NCBI GenBank assembly: GCA_019009955.1
Contig: CM032231.1
Location: 42,532,501-42,596,500 of the forward strand
Length of the DNA: 64,000 nucleotides
Source: Riptortus pedestris
Lineage: Eukaryota; Arthropoda; Insecta; Hemiptera; Alydidae
Direction of reading: 5' to 3'
Below are positions 10,600-23,544 of the stretch, one piece after another (the first letter of the stretch is position 1; the number at the start of each line of letters is the position of its first letter). A program made the translations under genes and the position numbers. The notes beneath the pieces are model-generated. The model had not been told where the DNA came from. It saw only the letters and a list, made by a program, of their open reading frames with translations, and ran no database searches.

Positions 10600-13500
10600 A
10601 ATAAGATAGTGTGCTATTTAATAGCTCCAATACTGGCATAATCAAAGCAATGTTCATGTTATAAACACTACTTTAATCAACATTTTCATTATTTTTTTTA
10701 GTTTATCTATTTGTGGAAGTTTCTTTCACTTATTTATGATCAAATGTATTAGCTCTTGATACTTTACAATTAGTTTTAAATTACAATTTTTTTTTTAAGC
10801 TTTCTTTAAATATTTACATCATTCTTTTATGAATGTTTTTATTATGTTCCTTTTAATTTTCTTCAAAACTAGTCATACCATGGTTACATTGTAATTTCTC
10901 ATAAATGCTACCATGATTGTGCTAATTTTATGTAATATTTAGTGTTTTCAGCATTACAAATATTCTGTGAGCAGAATACTACGTACAAACTAAGAAAGTG
11001 ATTTTTAGAAATTATACCTGAATAAAATTAACTTCTAAAAACTTATTTATAGTTTAAAGGGAGCAGAAGATTTTATTTAAACTGGAATGGTAATGAGTGA
11101 TCTTTACCACTCTTCTTATTAATAAATAAATAAATGCATTACTCCTCACTCGATTGAGACATTTGATGAAATACAGCATTTTTAGAACTAGAATAATTAG
11201 AGGTGCTATACATTATGCAGGACAATTTTCTATAAATTTAAAATACAAGCTAAATTTTCAGTGAAAAGAAGTGAAATGGGTACTAAAGCCCCCCTGTGAA
11301 CAAGTATAGTGTATTTCTACTAGGAGCTGTAATTGGCCACTAATAGTAGTTTTACTGGGGTTAATATTTATTACATAAGAAAATAGTTAAGAATAATTAA
11401 ATATAGACTTTCTAGTGGTTACTTTGTAAAAGCAATATACTGTACTAGAAATGCTATTTTCAAGATCAGTGCTGCACACTAAACTTAATTTAGCTGTACG
11501 GTTATCAAAATTTGAGGCTTGCCTTCTATCAATTTCCCCACTGGGCTGGCCCAGTAAACATCATGAGCTCCTTGAATACGGAAGCCTTGGACTATCACAG
11601 TATAGTTAGAAATATGTCATTCTGCCCACTTGACCTTCCACAAAACCTATTGGCAGACCCAGTCATTAAGTAGTGAAATAGTTGCCCCCAGAGCAACTCA
11701 AGTATTCCCTCTACTTATATTTAAAATAAATTTGAGCTATTGAATAGAAAGTTTTCATACAATACTTGTAACTATTCTCGTTTCTAAAAACATTCAACTT
11801 GTAAAAATATTTCAAGCAGTAAATAGCGATTATACTAAATTGGGGGAGGGAGCAAATTTAAGAAAATTCATGATAATTAAATAATGAATAAAGGACATTA
11901 ATTAGGGCCAAATTACTTGTACCTCATGCTCTCTAATCATCTCCTTTGTTTTACAAGAAACAACTTAAAAAAGTGTTTTCAAACCATTACAGGCTTTGTC
12001 TCATAAATATTTTACAGTGGGATTTTTCCATGTTGCTCTCATGGCTGTTGAATTTATACAACTTTTATCGTCATAGCAGTCGGTAGATGCCAGCATTACT
12101 GGCTGTTCTTCTTGTACAAATAGCAAGCTCAAAGACCAGCCAGAAATGGCGACATTTGCCAACAGGTATTATATATACTGGCAGAACCAACCCACTATTT
12201 AAAACTACTTTTCTTTGAAGATTTGCTTACTTTTATCTCTATTAATTACCTTCAGTCACTCATTATATGTATGACATTATCCTTAAGGCACTATATCCCT
12301 TGAACTATAAATTAATAAATAAACACTAATACAAGAATGATTTTCTATATACTGCAGCTATACAAGGGTTCATTTAAGAGGTCTTAAGATGAATAAAATA
12401 TTATTATACTTATAATAGATGGGTTGAAATGTTGGCTACAAAATAAATGCAATCTGTTTTCACTATTGAAACATATCACCTGTAGTTGATAATTCTTGAT
12501 AAGCTTTAGTTGCATAAAGATAATGTTCACTTCAAAATTAATGTAAAAAAATAATTTCTGAGCTAAACAAAAATGAACGCTGAAATTATAACTGAAATAA
12601 AGTGGCTATTTAATTTTTAAAGTTTTATGTTTAACTCAGTTCACATGCATGCTTGGCTTTTAAAGCAAAAGCTCTGCCACTCACTTGCTTTAATTGAACA
12701 TACTCGTATCTGTGGCTGATTACGACAGAAATCATGGAAGTTTATTAATTTACATTTTAAAACAGATTAATAATTCTATATGTAACTGAATAAGTCATTG
12801 CCTTAAAGTTTTTTAATTATATTGAAGAATGGTTATAAGATGTGAGTTATTGGTTGAATTGTATGTGGTTTTCAAGAATCACTCGGCCTATGTTAGAAAA
12901 ATTGTGATATCCCTTAAGCATTACAGTTAAATGTTTAGAACTATTCACCAGTGACCTTTCAGTATAATGCGGTCGATGCTGCAGGATCCAGCAAATAGGG
13001 AAGAAAGAAAGATGTAGTGTTCCTGTTAAATTTTTCTATTGATGACCAGTTTTGTGATGGAATTTGTGTTTGACGATCAGTGGTATCTTTGACCTTATTA
13101 AAGGAAAGGTCTGCAGAACTACATGTGTATCACTGGAGAAGGAGTAATAAGATAGCTAACAAAGCCGTCTTACTCTAATTTCAGCAGTCTTTCCCTTTTA
13201 CAAAAGACCTGAACGTTCCACTGATGTGGTGAAACCTGTCGTCAAATAGAAACATGTAATGCATGAAGACTACATCTTTCTTTTCTCCATAGTGGCCTTT
13301 CATGTACTGATCCTTCAAACTCCAATTGTGTCGTTTCAACTCTGTTGTTTAATGGTTTCCCAAATTTTCTATTACCCTGAAAATCAATATTGAATTTAAA
13401 CCATGTGTTTTCCTGTTTTTTTTTTTAATGATTTTCTTGATATGAATGAGCATCTGCACCAGTTCCTCTACATTAAAAAATCCAATTAAAGGAAAAGGAT

Positions 13501-16500
13501 TTAGCTTTGTTATGCAATTTCAGTGGAAAAGAATATTTTGACTTCTAAAAATGATCACATAGAAAAATTTGACTGAAAGAATTTTTAAAACATAAGAACT
13601 TTAGGGTGATAGAATGTTTTGTAGTAGAACATTTGATACATCTTTTGTGGGTGCAAGATTGATACTTATAGTCACATCCTCTGTATTATATAATTACATA
13701 GTTGGCTTCCTTTTTGGGCCTTAATTTGTTCCCTGCCGAGTGCTCATACTTTCTGAAAATATTTAATTTTGTCATTCTGACAAATTTTTGATTTATTTGT
13801 CTAATTTAAATGTTTCATCTCTGGAATCAGATACTATTTGATAATTAGCATTAATAATATTCATAGAAAGCTATGAAATTTGGTAGCACCAAATGCATTA
13901 GTCAGTCGTGTTAAGCCACTTTTAATTTCCCCCCCCCCATGAAATGTTTTTCAAAAAGTTAATAAAGACATTACTAGTGCTTGATCAATGAGACTGCTTA
14001 TTCTAGTATATTGTAAACAAATTTTTGTACTCGGTTTAAGGAAACCAACTAACCTCACTGTGCAAAACATTAGAGAGTGGTCACTGTTATAGTGCAGGAT
14101 TCCTAGGAATACATATATTTTACAATACTCCATGATTGGTTCTACTATACTTTATTAAATCCCAGGTCTTATTTCCATTCAAACACGTTACCACATATTC
14201 TGGCTTGGATATTACACTCTCCAGATTTGGCACCCGTCATTAGTATAGTGACCATTGCTAATTACCCCGTTTTCTGTAAATATGACAACGGAAACTCCTT
14301 TTTAGTCTTTCCCACTTTATTTATTACAATGCACTATTGATTTTTGGATTGAACAAAAACAGACTTTTGATAAGCTCAAAGGAGGGTGGGTGGGAGAGGA
14401 TTAAACACTCAATGGTTTACCATTTTTCTTATTTATAAATAAGATTAAAAGATCAATTTGTTATAAGACTACAAGAAATATAATTTTTCTTTCTATGCGT
14501 TATATATTTTGCAGGAAGGAGCAATAGGAAAAGTATTTTCATTGAATCAAAAGTGTATGTAGGTAGGCTGATAAAATGCAATGTGATAATATTTAGTTAT
14601 TGCTAATTAGTTTCATTAGTTATTTCATATTAAAGTAACTCTTTTATAAGATCCTTAAAGGATAAAGTTATATTTTTAATATTTGTTTTAAATATTTTAT
14701 TTTAGGAGACAATATATGATTGTTTTCTTAACGAAGACAACAATGCCTATATATTCCATTATTTTTACATATTAGTATTATTGTTGTATATTTTACTGTA
14801 CTAAATATTATATTTTGTATACCATTAATAAAAGTAAGTGATAGTGTTTATAAATAATTAAAAAAGAAAGCCATTTTTATTTGTATATATAATTGTATAA
14901 TGGACACTTTATTTACATACATTGAATTTGGTATTGTAAATTATGACAATGTAGACAAAATGTATTCTACATGTATAAGTTGTATTATAATAAATTCTTT
15001 TATTCATATGATCACACAACTTGTTTTTTTTTTTTTTTTACATTTCGTTGTATGAAACCTTTCTTCTTATTTAATACAATTGGTGTTGCTGCCTATTAGT
15101 TATTATACCTTATGTCTGGGCTTTTTTAAAAAAAAAATATTATTTTAGAAATTAGTCAAAAATTTGTTAGTGTAATACCCTTATTTTTTCTCTAGTAATC
15201 CTTTGTTTGAGAAACATTTTTGTTGATGCTGTTCATACAATGCACATAAAAACTCTTCTTAAGTAGCAAGACTTAATTTGAAAGCTAACTGGAACAGAGT
15301 GTAACCTCTTGATCCTCCACCCCTTCTTCACTTCTCATTATAATTAGGGATTACTATTTCCTATATGTTACTTTCATGGATCTTCATTATAGAAAAGGAG
15401 GTTGCTACGTGAATGGTAAAGGAAATCATCTTAGTAAATAAAAAATTTAAGAGAAGAGTATTGTTTTCTAACATTCTCTCCGCTTAATAAATTCAAACAA
15501 AAGCACCTTAAATATTGTAATAGATTAGAAATCACAAAATGAAAAATCCTCTTACAATACAAAAGTTTTAAAAGTATCAGTAAATCAAATTCTAAAAGGT
15601 TCAGTTAAAAATTGGAGGTAGGGCCTAAATTTTGAAAATTAGCCTTGAACACTTGCCATAGGACATTGTAATAAAACTAATTAGAAATCATTGAAAATCT
15701 AAGAGATTGTGAGAGGTGACTATTTATCTGAATAAATGCAATATCTTTGTCCTTTTACTTTTCCAGATAAACAATAATTGGAACTGTAAACTCAAGACTG
15801 GACAGTTTGGCGAACACAAGGCATGTTAATGGAATTAGAACTATAGTTTGCATGTTAAAGGAATATCACTAGCATGTTTCGTTGAAGAAGATTCATACAT
15901 AACCAAGAAGTAAAGATACCGAATCACATAGACCACATATTGGCTGGCAACTGTTTCTCCCACAATTGTGTGCTTGCAGGTACTGGAGGAGTGGAGCTAA
16001 CTGTAATTTACATTATTTCCATTCCCTGATGGTGAACTACAGACAGGCACTAAGTGAGCATAAGATGAGATGAAACAGTAAAGGCCAAGGCCACTGTGGA
16101 ATCCACAGAATATTTTGAGTATTCAGTTCCTAGCCAAACTTGTAAAAATCCATTAGGTAGCAAAATTAATAAGCAGTAACGCACTAGGGTAGAACATGTT
16201 GGGAGAGAGTAACTTGAGTTTAAAGAGTAAGCTTTCATGTTAAACTTTATCAAATGCTATACCAAGGAAATCCAAAGTGTAATGCTATCTTCACTGAATA
16301 GATACAGATATGTAATCTACAACTCAAAAGACCTTTCTGTACTATAGTTTGATAAAAATGAAACCTAAACTAGTGAGAAGGGAGAATGTTTTGACAAAGA
16401 AGGTTAGAAGGAAGGTTAATACAGGTTCTGGAAACAGGACTGTAACCAAAAATTTTCAAAGTAGTGGGCTGTGCAAAACAAACAATTTGTAAAGGTATAA

Positions 16501-18586
16501 GATTGTAGTTAATTTTAGAAGTAATTCAATCAAAGCCAAGAGATTTATCGTGAGAAAGACTGGAAAAAATGTTTGACCTCTGATGCTAATATAGTCAAGG
16601 AAGGATCGTAATGGCAAATCAAGGAATTATTTGATTTCCAGAAAGGGGGATGGTATTTAAGGATCTTCCTTGTGGGTTGTTAAAGAAGTAAGATAGGGAT
16701 ATATGATGTGGTCCGATGTGTGTCAAGTTACTGTTTTAAAATTTGAAATAATCTGTTGTAAATAATGCAAACCTCGGGACGATGAGTCCCGAGCCAGAAA
16801 GCTTGAACTTTTTAGCTAAAAGATAGAAAATGTGTCAGGGAAACAAATTAGATTTATGTGGGAATGATTTTTGTTTGAAGATCATGAATACTTTCCAAGA
16901 GGATTGTTTATTGAGGTTGTGAAATGGTTGACAGCTGAATCTAAATCAGAGTGTTTATAAAGGAACAGTATGGTCTATGGTTTACATTCATTAAATGAGC
17001 AAAACAGCTAGAGTTGACAAGAGGGAATATTTGATAGGGAGATATTGCTGATGGTGTTTTATGATTTGTTGGAAGGGTAGTGTGAGGACAAGAGGAGCAG
17101 GAGTTGAGATAATTTAGTGAGGGAATTCTTTATCTGATACAATAGACATCATGGATAATATAAGTCAATAAAGTCTAGGACTCGATTAGTATCAACAGGC
17201 TGGAGGGAAATTGAGGAGAAGAACCTAAATGATAGTACAGAACAGAATGCAAAATATGTAGAACAGAATTTTAATAAAGTGGGAGTATAAAATCTTTTGA
17301 AAAATTTGACCCTTTGCCTCCTAGTGATACATATTGAAGTTTATTGGGTCACTATAACATTAGGGAATTTGTGTATCTACCAACATTGATACTTTCTGAT
17401 TCAAATTTAGTAATGTGGTTTAACAAATACATTTGACACTGTAAGGTCCCTTATGTGACCCAATAACAAATTTAATAGAATAAATAAAGCATTCATTCAG
17501 TGTGTATTAATAACACGATTTATTTTAACTTGCATGCAAAAAAATAGTTAAATATTAAACGCACACAAATTACACATTATATAATAACAATGAACTAATA
17601 ATTAAATCCCTTTATGTTATCAGAAACTCCCAAAGCCTATATCATAAAAGTTAAAATTGAGATTTAACACACTAATCTAAAAAACACTTAATTTTATAAA
17701 TCTGTTACATTTAATTACTTGTTTAGTGACATAGATAGGTTTTTTTTTTTTAAAGTAGGGGAAAGATTTAATTTAATAAAACTATTATTAGGAATTACAA
17801 AGACATTGAACAATACAGAAATATATTAAAAAGTTTCTTATTGCTAATTACTTAAACATTTAAAAGCTGAAATTACTAACATCAAGAAAAGAAAAATGGC
17901 ATTTCAATGGAAATTAGAATGTGATCATAGTATATGGCTCTGTTACCGTGAGGAGAAAACCCATCAGCCATCCAAATATTGTTTCATATTAAGTCGTAAA
18001 AAGTACATCAAAACATTTAATCAACAATTTGAAACAATGCATTGTATAAACAACAATAGAACATCCAACATGCATAGAATTTGAGAGCTTTTTAGATTAT
18101 TTTAAATAAATATAAACAATGACATATATTTATAAATATATACAATTATTTACAGGCTACTAAGAGATTAAGATAATTTAAACATCACATACAACTATAT
18201 AAGAATTGTGCATTTTTTATAATGTGCAAATAAGTGTTTCATATGTGCTTACTCATAAATAGTGTTGTTTCTTTAGTAGAAAGAATATATATATACATTG
18301 GGTATTATCCCAAATCCAATTAATGTTTAGTAAATACTTAGGTAATTTTAAGCCGAAATGAAATATAAATTTGAAATCAAAAAAATAACTTGCTCTTCCA
18401 GGTAAGATGAGCATCATGATTTTATGCACTTAACATGAGACGGCTAGTAACCTAAGCATTATCTTCAAGAAACCTACTGACTATTAAATATATGTAACAA
18501 TAAATAGTATTAAAAAAAAGATATTCTATATAATTTAATATATTTAAAAACAGTAATGATTAAATAGTAAGCCTGTCAAAAATAAC
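10600..18586. other. Intergenic stretch between ZIP13-like and dynein LIC genes
   Basis: AT-rich sequence without convincing ORFs or exon patterns. Only a short mariner-like relic near 14177 and a small palindrome at about 16775-16795 (CTCGGGAC...GTCCCGAG) stand out. A minus-strand AATAAA (plus 17519-17524) could serve the dynein LIC gene. Confidence 0.5.
14177..14240 (+). pseudogene. mariner/Tc1-type transposase relic
   Basis: One frame reads FHSNTLPHILAW followed by LHSPDLAP. This resembles the mariner/Tc1 pattern of a (H)DNARPH block then a W...HSPDLAP catalytic block, with the spacing between them shortened. Only about 20 codons are recognisable; no terminal repeats were found. Confidence 0.35.
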
Positions 18587-19996
18587 TTATGTTGGAGGGG
18601 AGTCTGGATTAGATGACAAGGATGATGAAAATCCTGGTGATTTTGTTTTAACTAGCCTGTCGAGTTCAGCTGCTGCATCAGATCTCATAACTGCTTTCTC
18701 AACAGCTACTGTTGTATCTAAGCCAGGAGACTTGACTCCACTTGGAGCTCCCGCAGTGCCAGGCTTTTTGTGTAAAAGTGAATTGAAGAAGTTAGCAAGT
18801 ACTCCTTCTCCACTTGCACTGGAGACTTTACTTGTGTCGACTTTCTTTATAGGAGATATAGAAGGTTGCCCTGGTGATGGTTGGAGGCGAGCACCAGTCT
18901 TTTGAACAGCTGGAGATTGCTTATCGTGACCCTGTTGAAGCAAAGAAAGCATTCGAGCTAAAAATACCTGCTCATCCTCAGCAACAATTTCAGTTTCACG
19001 GCCTCCACTTTTTCTCGAAGCAGGAGAGGCAATGACATCTCTATAGTAGTCATTTGGTTTCATACTCTGAAGATTCTCGCAAACAATACTTATTTTTTTT
19101 ACACTATCCCAACCTGAAGGAATAAGCAAGGCTTCTTTTTCGACAACTAATGCAGGAGTTCTAAAAGGAAGAGAGTAAAGTCGATGAGTCAAATACTTAT
19201 ATAGAAGATCACAGTTCTTGTCTTCTTTAGCTGATGTATAAAAGAGGCCAGCTCCATATTGTAAACAAAATCTTCTTATCCATTGTTGGATAAAATCGAA
19301 ATGTTCATCCCTGTAATCATTTTCTTTTTCCAAAGTCGACATGTAATCTGTTTTTGTTATAACAACTACAACATCGAGACCTAAATTAGATGTAAGAACT
19401 CCTTCAGAAAGTGGCAAGTCTTCACCTTCTTCATCCAAATTTCTAGATGTTCTCCTTACATCGACATCAGGATCATCAGTTTGATCTACGTACTCTTGCC
19501 ACCTTTTAACAATCCTCTGACGATATTCCTGTAGAATTTCGGCAGGAATTTTTAAGGAATCTATATAATCATGTAATACAGAAACCCAATTTTGGAGCTG
19601 TTCTAAAATAGCCCAAGGCGTTGTCATAGATGCAACAAACATAACGAGTGTGTTAGGTATTGCCTCTGCCGGAAGAGCAAATTTTAGGAGCTGCTTATAC
19701 ATAGGGTGGCCATCCAAAACCCAAACATTTAATCTGGTATGATCATCTCTATATTCATCTCTCACATCTATATAAGCATACTCCAAACCAAAACCTTTCT
19801 TCGGATCTTCAACTCCTTGGAGTTTAGCAATAAGAGTAGTTTTACCAGACTCATTATCACCTAAAACTAAAATTGATCTGTTCGAGGGTAATTTGTTACT
19901 ACCTTTAGTTTGAACCTCACCAAGAATAGAGGTCCACAGATTTTCACTGGGATCAGGCTGTTTTGTTTCTGGCTTAGTACTAGGCAGAGGAGGCAT
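18587..19996 (-). CDS. Dlic: Cytoplasmic dynein 1 light intermediate chain
   Basis: A 469-residue single-exon ORF. This subunit binds the dynein heavy chain through a GTPase-like domain and recruits activating adaptors through its C-terminal tail, so it links the motor to cargo. Seen in the sequence: ENLWTSILGEVQ near residue 18, P-loop GDNESGKT at 46-53, VWVLDG at 91-96, TKTD at 214-217 in place of a GTPase NKxD motif. The adaptor-binding helix GEGVLANFFNSLLHKK is at 396-411, followed by a second short helix (AAAELDRL) and a Ser/Pro-rich end. Length is slightly under that of vertebrate LIC1/LIC2 (about 490-520). The start MPPLPST is the first ATG of the open frame after in-frame divergence. 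No coding intron is visible, unlike the neighbouring spliced genes; an intron in the 5' UTR or a retrocopy origin are both possible, but the ORF is intact and all motifs are kept. Confidence 0.96.
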   Translation of the reverse strand: MPPLPSTKPETKQPDPSENLWTSILGEVQTKGSNKLPSNRSILVLGDNESGKTTLIAKLQGVEDPKKGFGLEYAYIDVRDEYRDDHTRLNVWVLDGHPMYKQLLKFALPAEAIPNTLVMFVASMTTPWAILEQLQNWVSVLHDYIDSLKIPAEILQEYRQRIVKRWQEYVDQTDDPDVDVRRTSRNLDEEGEDLPLSEGVLTSNLGLDVVVVITKTDYMSTLEKENDYRDEHFDFIQQWIRRFCLQYGAGLFYTSAKEDKNCDLLYKYLTHRLYSLPFRTPALVVEKEALLIPSGWDSVKKISIVCENLQSMKPNDYYRDVIASPASRKSGGRETEIVAEDEQVFLARMLSLLQQGHDKQSPAVQKTGARLQPSPGQPSISPIKKVDTSKVSSASGEGVLANFFNSLLHKKPGTAGAPSGVKSPGLDTTVAVEKAVMRSDAAAELDRLVKTKSPGFSSSLSSNPDSPPT

Positions 19997-20680
19997 GACA
20001 ACAGAATATGAAGATATAGTTTAACAACTGATATAACAAATTTACTTGAACTCCAAGTAATCCAACTATGAACTATAGTACTGCAAGAAATAATAATCAA
20101 CAATGATTCACGGTCAAAACGATTGTTAATGATTCGTTCAGATAAAAACTGGGTCTTAGATCCATAGAGAAAGCAAAAAGAAATTGCGTACACGAAGTTA
20201 CCTATGATGTATATGGAATATTTGTTAGGAATTTATTGATTTATTATTTAGTCTATTTTCCTCTTTTTTGAATTATTTAAGTTGTACGTTGTTTTCTACG
20301 AAACCCAAATAAAACTAGTGAAGATTAAATAAGAGGAGTACAAACGTTCTCAAATGAACTTTACGCCGAAAAAATTACTAATTTCACTAATGTTAAAAGT
20401 TATATTCTAAGAGGCTCTATCTGCGTCTAACTCAGTGTCAATGCTTATATCGGTATAAGGTTAGAAGACTTTAATTAAGTATTATCCTGGCCATATATGT
20501 TGAAAATGGTTTCGATAGACTTAGTCCAGTCAAATTAGCAAAAATAGAAACATTAATAGAGTAATAAGCTATAACTTAGTGTAGACCTTTATCTTGGCGT
20601 ACTATTGAACATACTAAAAGTCCTGACCTCTATTTGCAGGGCTTGATCCGCCATCTTGGAAAAAAGGTGCGTCAATTCAG
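19997..20680. other. Upstream region of dynein LIC gene
   Basis: AT-rich sequence that should hold the promoter and 5' UTR of the minus-strand gene. No clear TATA box or CpG enrichment was identified. Confidence 0.4.
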
Positions 20681-21926
20681 TTTTTTCCTAATATCTCGGT
20701 AACCGTTGATCCTATCGTAATGAATGTAATATAAAAAATGAAGCTAATAAAATTCTCTATAAAAAAGGTTCAATACGTTTTTTTCATATCTTTAATAGTT
20801 TTTCTACAATACATTGTTGAATATAAGTATATTTGTATTTTGTCACTCAAGCTGTCGTAAAAATCACACTTTCGGTATAGAATCTGTAAAAAAAATATGA
20901 TTAGACAAAAAATATCAAATATGTGTGTGATATTTCTTGTACATATGAAAATTTGGCAACTCTTACTATTTAAAATTGTAGTAAAAGGCTAGTACTTAAG
21001 GTAGCGTCATCTATAAAATCCTGAGACGTTTCTTGATGTTGTGAATCTGCAAGGCTATAATCAGCATTTTGATCTTGAGCATCCATTACGAAGAAATCAT
21101 TCTCGTCAACCTCCCTTTCAACGGAACTCTCTCTTTCCGTGTCAATAGTAGAATTCAGACATGATGTACCATGGTAGTAGCTACATATAGTCGTGCAGTT
21201 TAGTCCTGCTTTTCTACAACCGCAGTATGAAGTGCAGCCTTTTTTACAATTACACGATATTAATGCCAGCAATGAATCCGGAGCTGGTGCCTTGAGTGTC
21301 AATACAGGTTTCAGACAGTCATTGATTTTTTTCTAACCCCAAAGCTCAGAGCATTTCTCATTACCGCGCCATTTTTGTACCTGGTAATACACGCGAAACG
21401 AGTGTTGCTGAGCTGCTGTAGCTGTAGGAGACAACGAGGCTAAATTTGGTTTACTCTTGTACGCTGACTTTGTAAAAAGATTGTATTTATTTTTTGCGTT
21501 ACCAAGGAACTTTTCTTGTGTGACAGTAGCTGTCATTGTGTCTTCAAAAAGTATGTCAGCACTCATATGATTCGCGGAACGTAGGCATTGCTCCGCTGTT
21601 TCAGTGCTGGAGGTGCTGTTGGTATAACTATCGAATACAATTATGGCCGTTGCTCCGAAATGATTTTTTATATAGTTTATGTATGTGGCGCAAATTGATC
21701 GATATGTCTGATTTTGATGACAGATTACGCGATGCAAGAGATACCCACCGTCAATGACATGTCTGAAATCATTAAAATTCAACCGATCGCGGTGTATTAC
21801 AAAGAAACTATTAAAGACACGAAAAAAAATGTATTGAACCTTTCTTATAGAGAATTTCATGAGCTTTATTTTTTATAATAACATTCATTACGATAGGATC
21901 AACGGTTACCGAGATATGAGGAAAAA
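20681..21926. mobile_element. DNA transposon remnant with long terminal inverted repeats ('X')
   Basis: Left arm 20681-20790 and right arm about 21826-21926 are inverted copies. Shared blocks, read inward, are TTTTTCCT, ATATCTCGGTAACCGTTGAT, CCTATCGTAATGAATGT, AAATTCTCTATAA and AAAGGTTCAATAC. Between them lies a truncated CXC-domain ORF on the minus strand. The right end abuts a HINE-like copy exactly at its hairpin end. No target-site duplication was recognised, so the superfamily is not assigned. Confidence 0.75.
20970..21860 (-). pseudogene. Transposon-associated CXC-domain protein, C-terminal half, one in-frame stop
   Basis: Two ORFs (21860-21336 and 21302-20970) are in the same frame, separated by a TAG at 21333-21335. 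The upstream part reads ...FDSYTNST..., a KFLGNAKNKYNLF block, LSPTATAAQQHSFRVYYQVQ and KWRGNEKCSELWG, then the TAG where the family normally has W. After it come KPVLTLKAPAPDSLLALISC and a cysteine-rich CNCKKGCTSYCGCRKAGLNC block of tesmin/TSO1 CXC type with one Cys replaced (CSYYHG). The end is acidic. This protein type is common in arthropod mobile elements; its biochemical role is unknown. The N-terminal half is missing because the ORF begins inside the terminal repeat. Confidence 0.75.
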
Positions 21927-22337
21927 GTGCAGGGGCTGCGTAAACTAAGCAGATTTCCTATGTGAAGTTATACAATAGAGAAATCTCCATACGAGAGCCG
22001 AACATTTACGGCAAAGGGCCGAACTAGCTCTTGGCGGGAAACTCAATCGTTATCGGCCTATGTTTAATAAAAATGCTAATATCTCGGTTAATATTAAAGA
22101 TAGAGAATAAATGTATAGAGCAATATTTATAGTAAATTTAATTTGGAATAACATTGGTTTTATACAATTTTTCGATCCGACGTACATTAACGGAGATATT
22201 TCGAATTTTCGGAGATCCCCCCTCCCACTGGTCCGATTTCAGCCATTAACGAACTTGATCTGTCTTTTTGCATAAAACGATTAAATTTCGAGTTTGGTAA
22301 CGATCAAACAAAATTGCGACCGCTAGAGCGTTAACAG

Positions 22338-22419
<82 letters not shown>

Positions 22420-22441
22420 GAACGGGCCTCATTTTCCAATG
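21927..22441 (+). mobile_element. HINE-like element, 3' truncated
   Basis: It starts at GCAGGGGCTGCGTAAACTAA, continues through AATATCTCGGTTAATATT, ATACAATTTTTCGATCCG and GACCGCTAGAGCGTTAACAG, then a (TA)n tract at 22342-22415, and stops in ATTTTGAACGGGCCTCATTT without the palindromic end. Confidence 0.75.
22342..22415. repeat. (TA)n microsatellite inside HINE-like copy
   Basis: About 36 TA units at the same internal position as in the copy at 6147. Confidence 0.95.
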
Positions 22442-22720
22442 CCTTATGTGTCATCACTATAACAACTACTTATATTTTATGCAAGAATAAATTGAATTGC
22501 CACTATCAGACCGATGCAAGCAGACTCGGGGAAAATGTACTTGGTTCTACAAATTATTAAATTGGTTTTGAGATTTTAAATAAGTGAAGACAGTAAAATA
22601 ACTGCTATTCTTAATGGGAACGAACTCTTTACAAGAAGGAGCTAATTGTAAGATTCAGGATTATGCTTATTTGAAATAAGTTCCTGTTCCTATGCGGAAA
22701 TCTGTGCCACCTTCGCGCGG

Positions 22721-23238
22721 TTCGAAAAATTTCTTCAAATGTCCATCGATCCTACCTAGGAGATGACGAAAATGAGGTCCGTTCAAAATTATATATATTT
22801 GTTTATTAACTTTCTAGCGGTCGCAATTTTTGTTTGATCGTTACCAAACTCGATTTTTAAACGTTTTATGTAAAAAACAAATCAAGTTCGTTAATGGGGG
22901 ATTTTCGAAATATCTCCGTTACCGTACGTCGGATCAAAAAATTGTATAGAACCAATCTTATTGCAAATTAAATTTACTATAAATATTGTTCTATACATTT
23001 ATTCTGAATCTTGAATATTAATCGAGATATTTGCATTTGTATTGTGTGTGTGGTCGGCAAGAGTCGACTATGTTCGGGATTTTCTGCTGAGAGCTAGGGT
23101 GGCCGTTTCCGTAACTGTTCGTCCCTCTTGAACAGGTTTAGAGATTCCTTACTACTACTGTTATTATTAGGCAGATTTATCTACTGTAAAACTTCACGTG
23201 GGAAATCTGCTTAGTTTACGCAGCCCTGCGTGAAGGAC
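22721..23238 (-). mobile_element. HINE-like element upstream of PPIL1
   Basis: It runs from TTCGAAAAATTTCTTCAAAT and GTCCATCGATCCTACCTAGG to TTACGCAGCCCTGCGTGAAG. The palindromic end is missing. Only about four TA units are present at the internal site. The end of the element is about 225 bp before the PPIL1 ATG, so it probably forms part of the promoter region. Confidence 0.75.
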
Positions 23239-23464
23239 TTTTTAATTTTGTCCATTGATATCATAAAAAGTTTGTTCGTGTTATGGATACACTCACTTGA
23301 GTCTCTGTGTATATGTATTGGTTGCATTGAGAGTAACAGTAACTAAGAAGATGTTTAAAATACTGTATTGCTTCTTCAGCTTCTTTGGAATAGTCTCCTA
23401 ACCTTCTGTGGAGGGTAAATCAACTCCTTGTCATAGGATTTAAATATTGTTGAATTGATGAAGA

Positions 23465-23544
23465 ATGTCTGTAGCAATTACAGGTACAGCATCTGGGATT
23501 CCAGATAAACTTTGGCAACCCAAGTACACGGTTTTGGAAACTTC
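23465..23544 (+). CDS. PPIL1: PPIL1 exon 1
   Basis: It begins AGAATGTCTG and ends before donor GTGAGT, after two bases of a Ser codon. It encodes the short N-terminal segment through TVLET. A short upstream ORF starting at an ATG about 110 bases earlier is out of context and is not used. Confidence 0.88.

Noticed and set aside
19867..20193. 108-codon ORF (-) overlapping the start of dynein LIC
   Set aside because: It is in another frame over the conserved LIC coding start, so it is a shadow.
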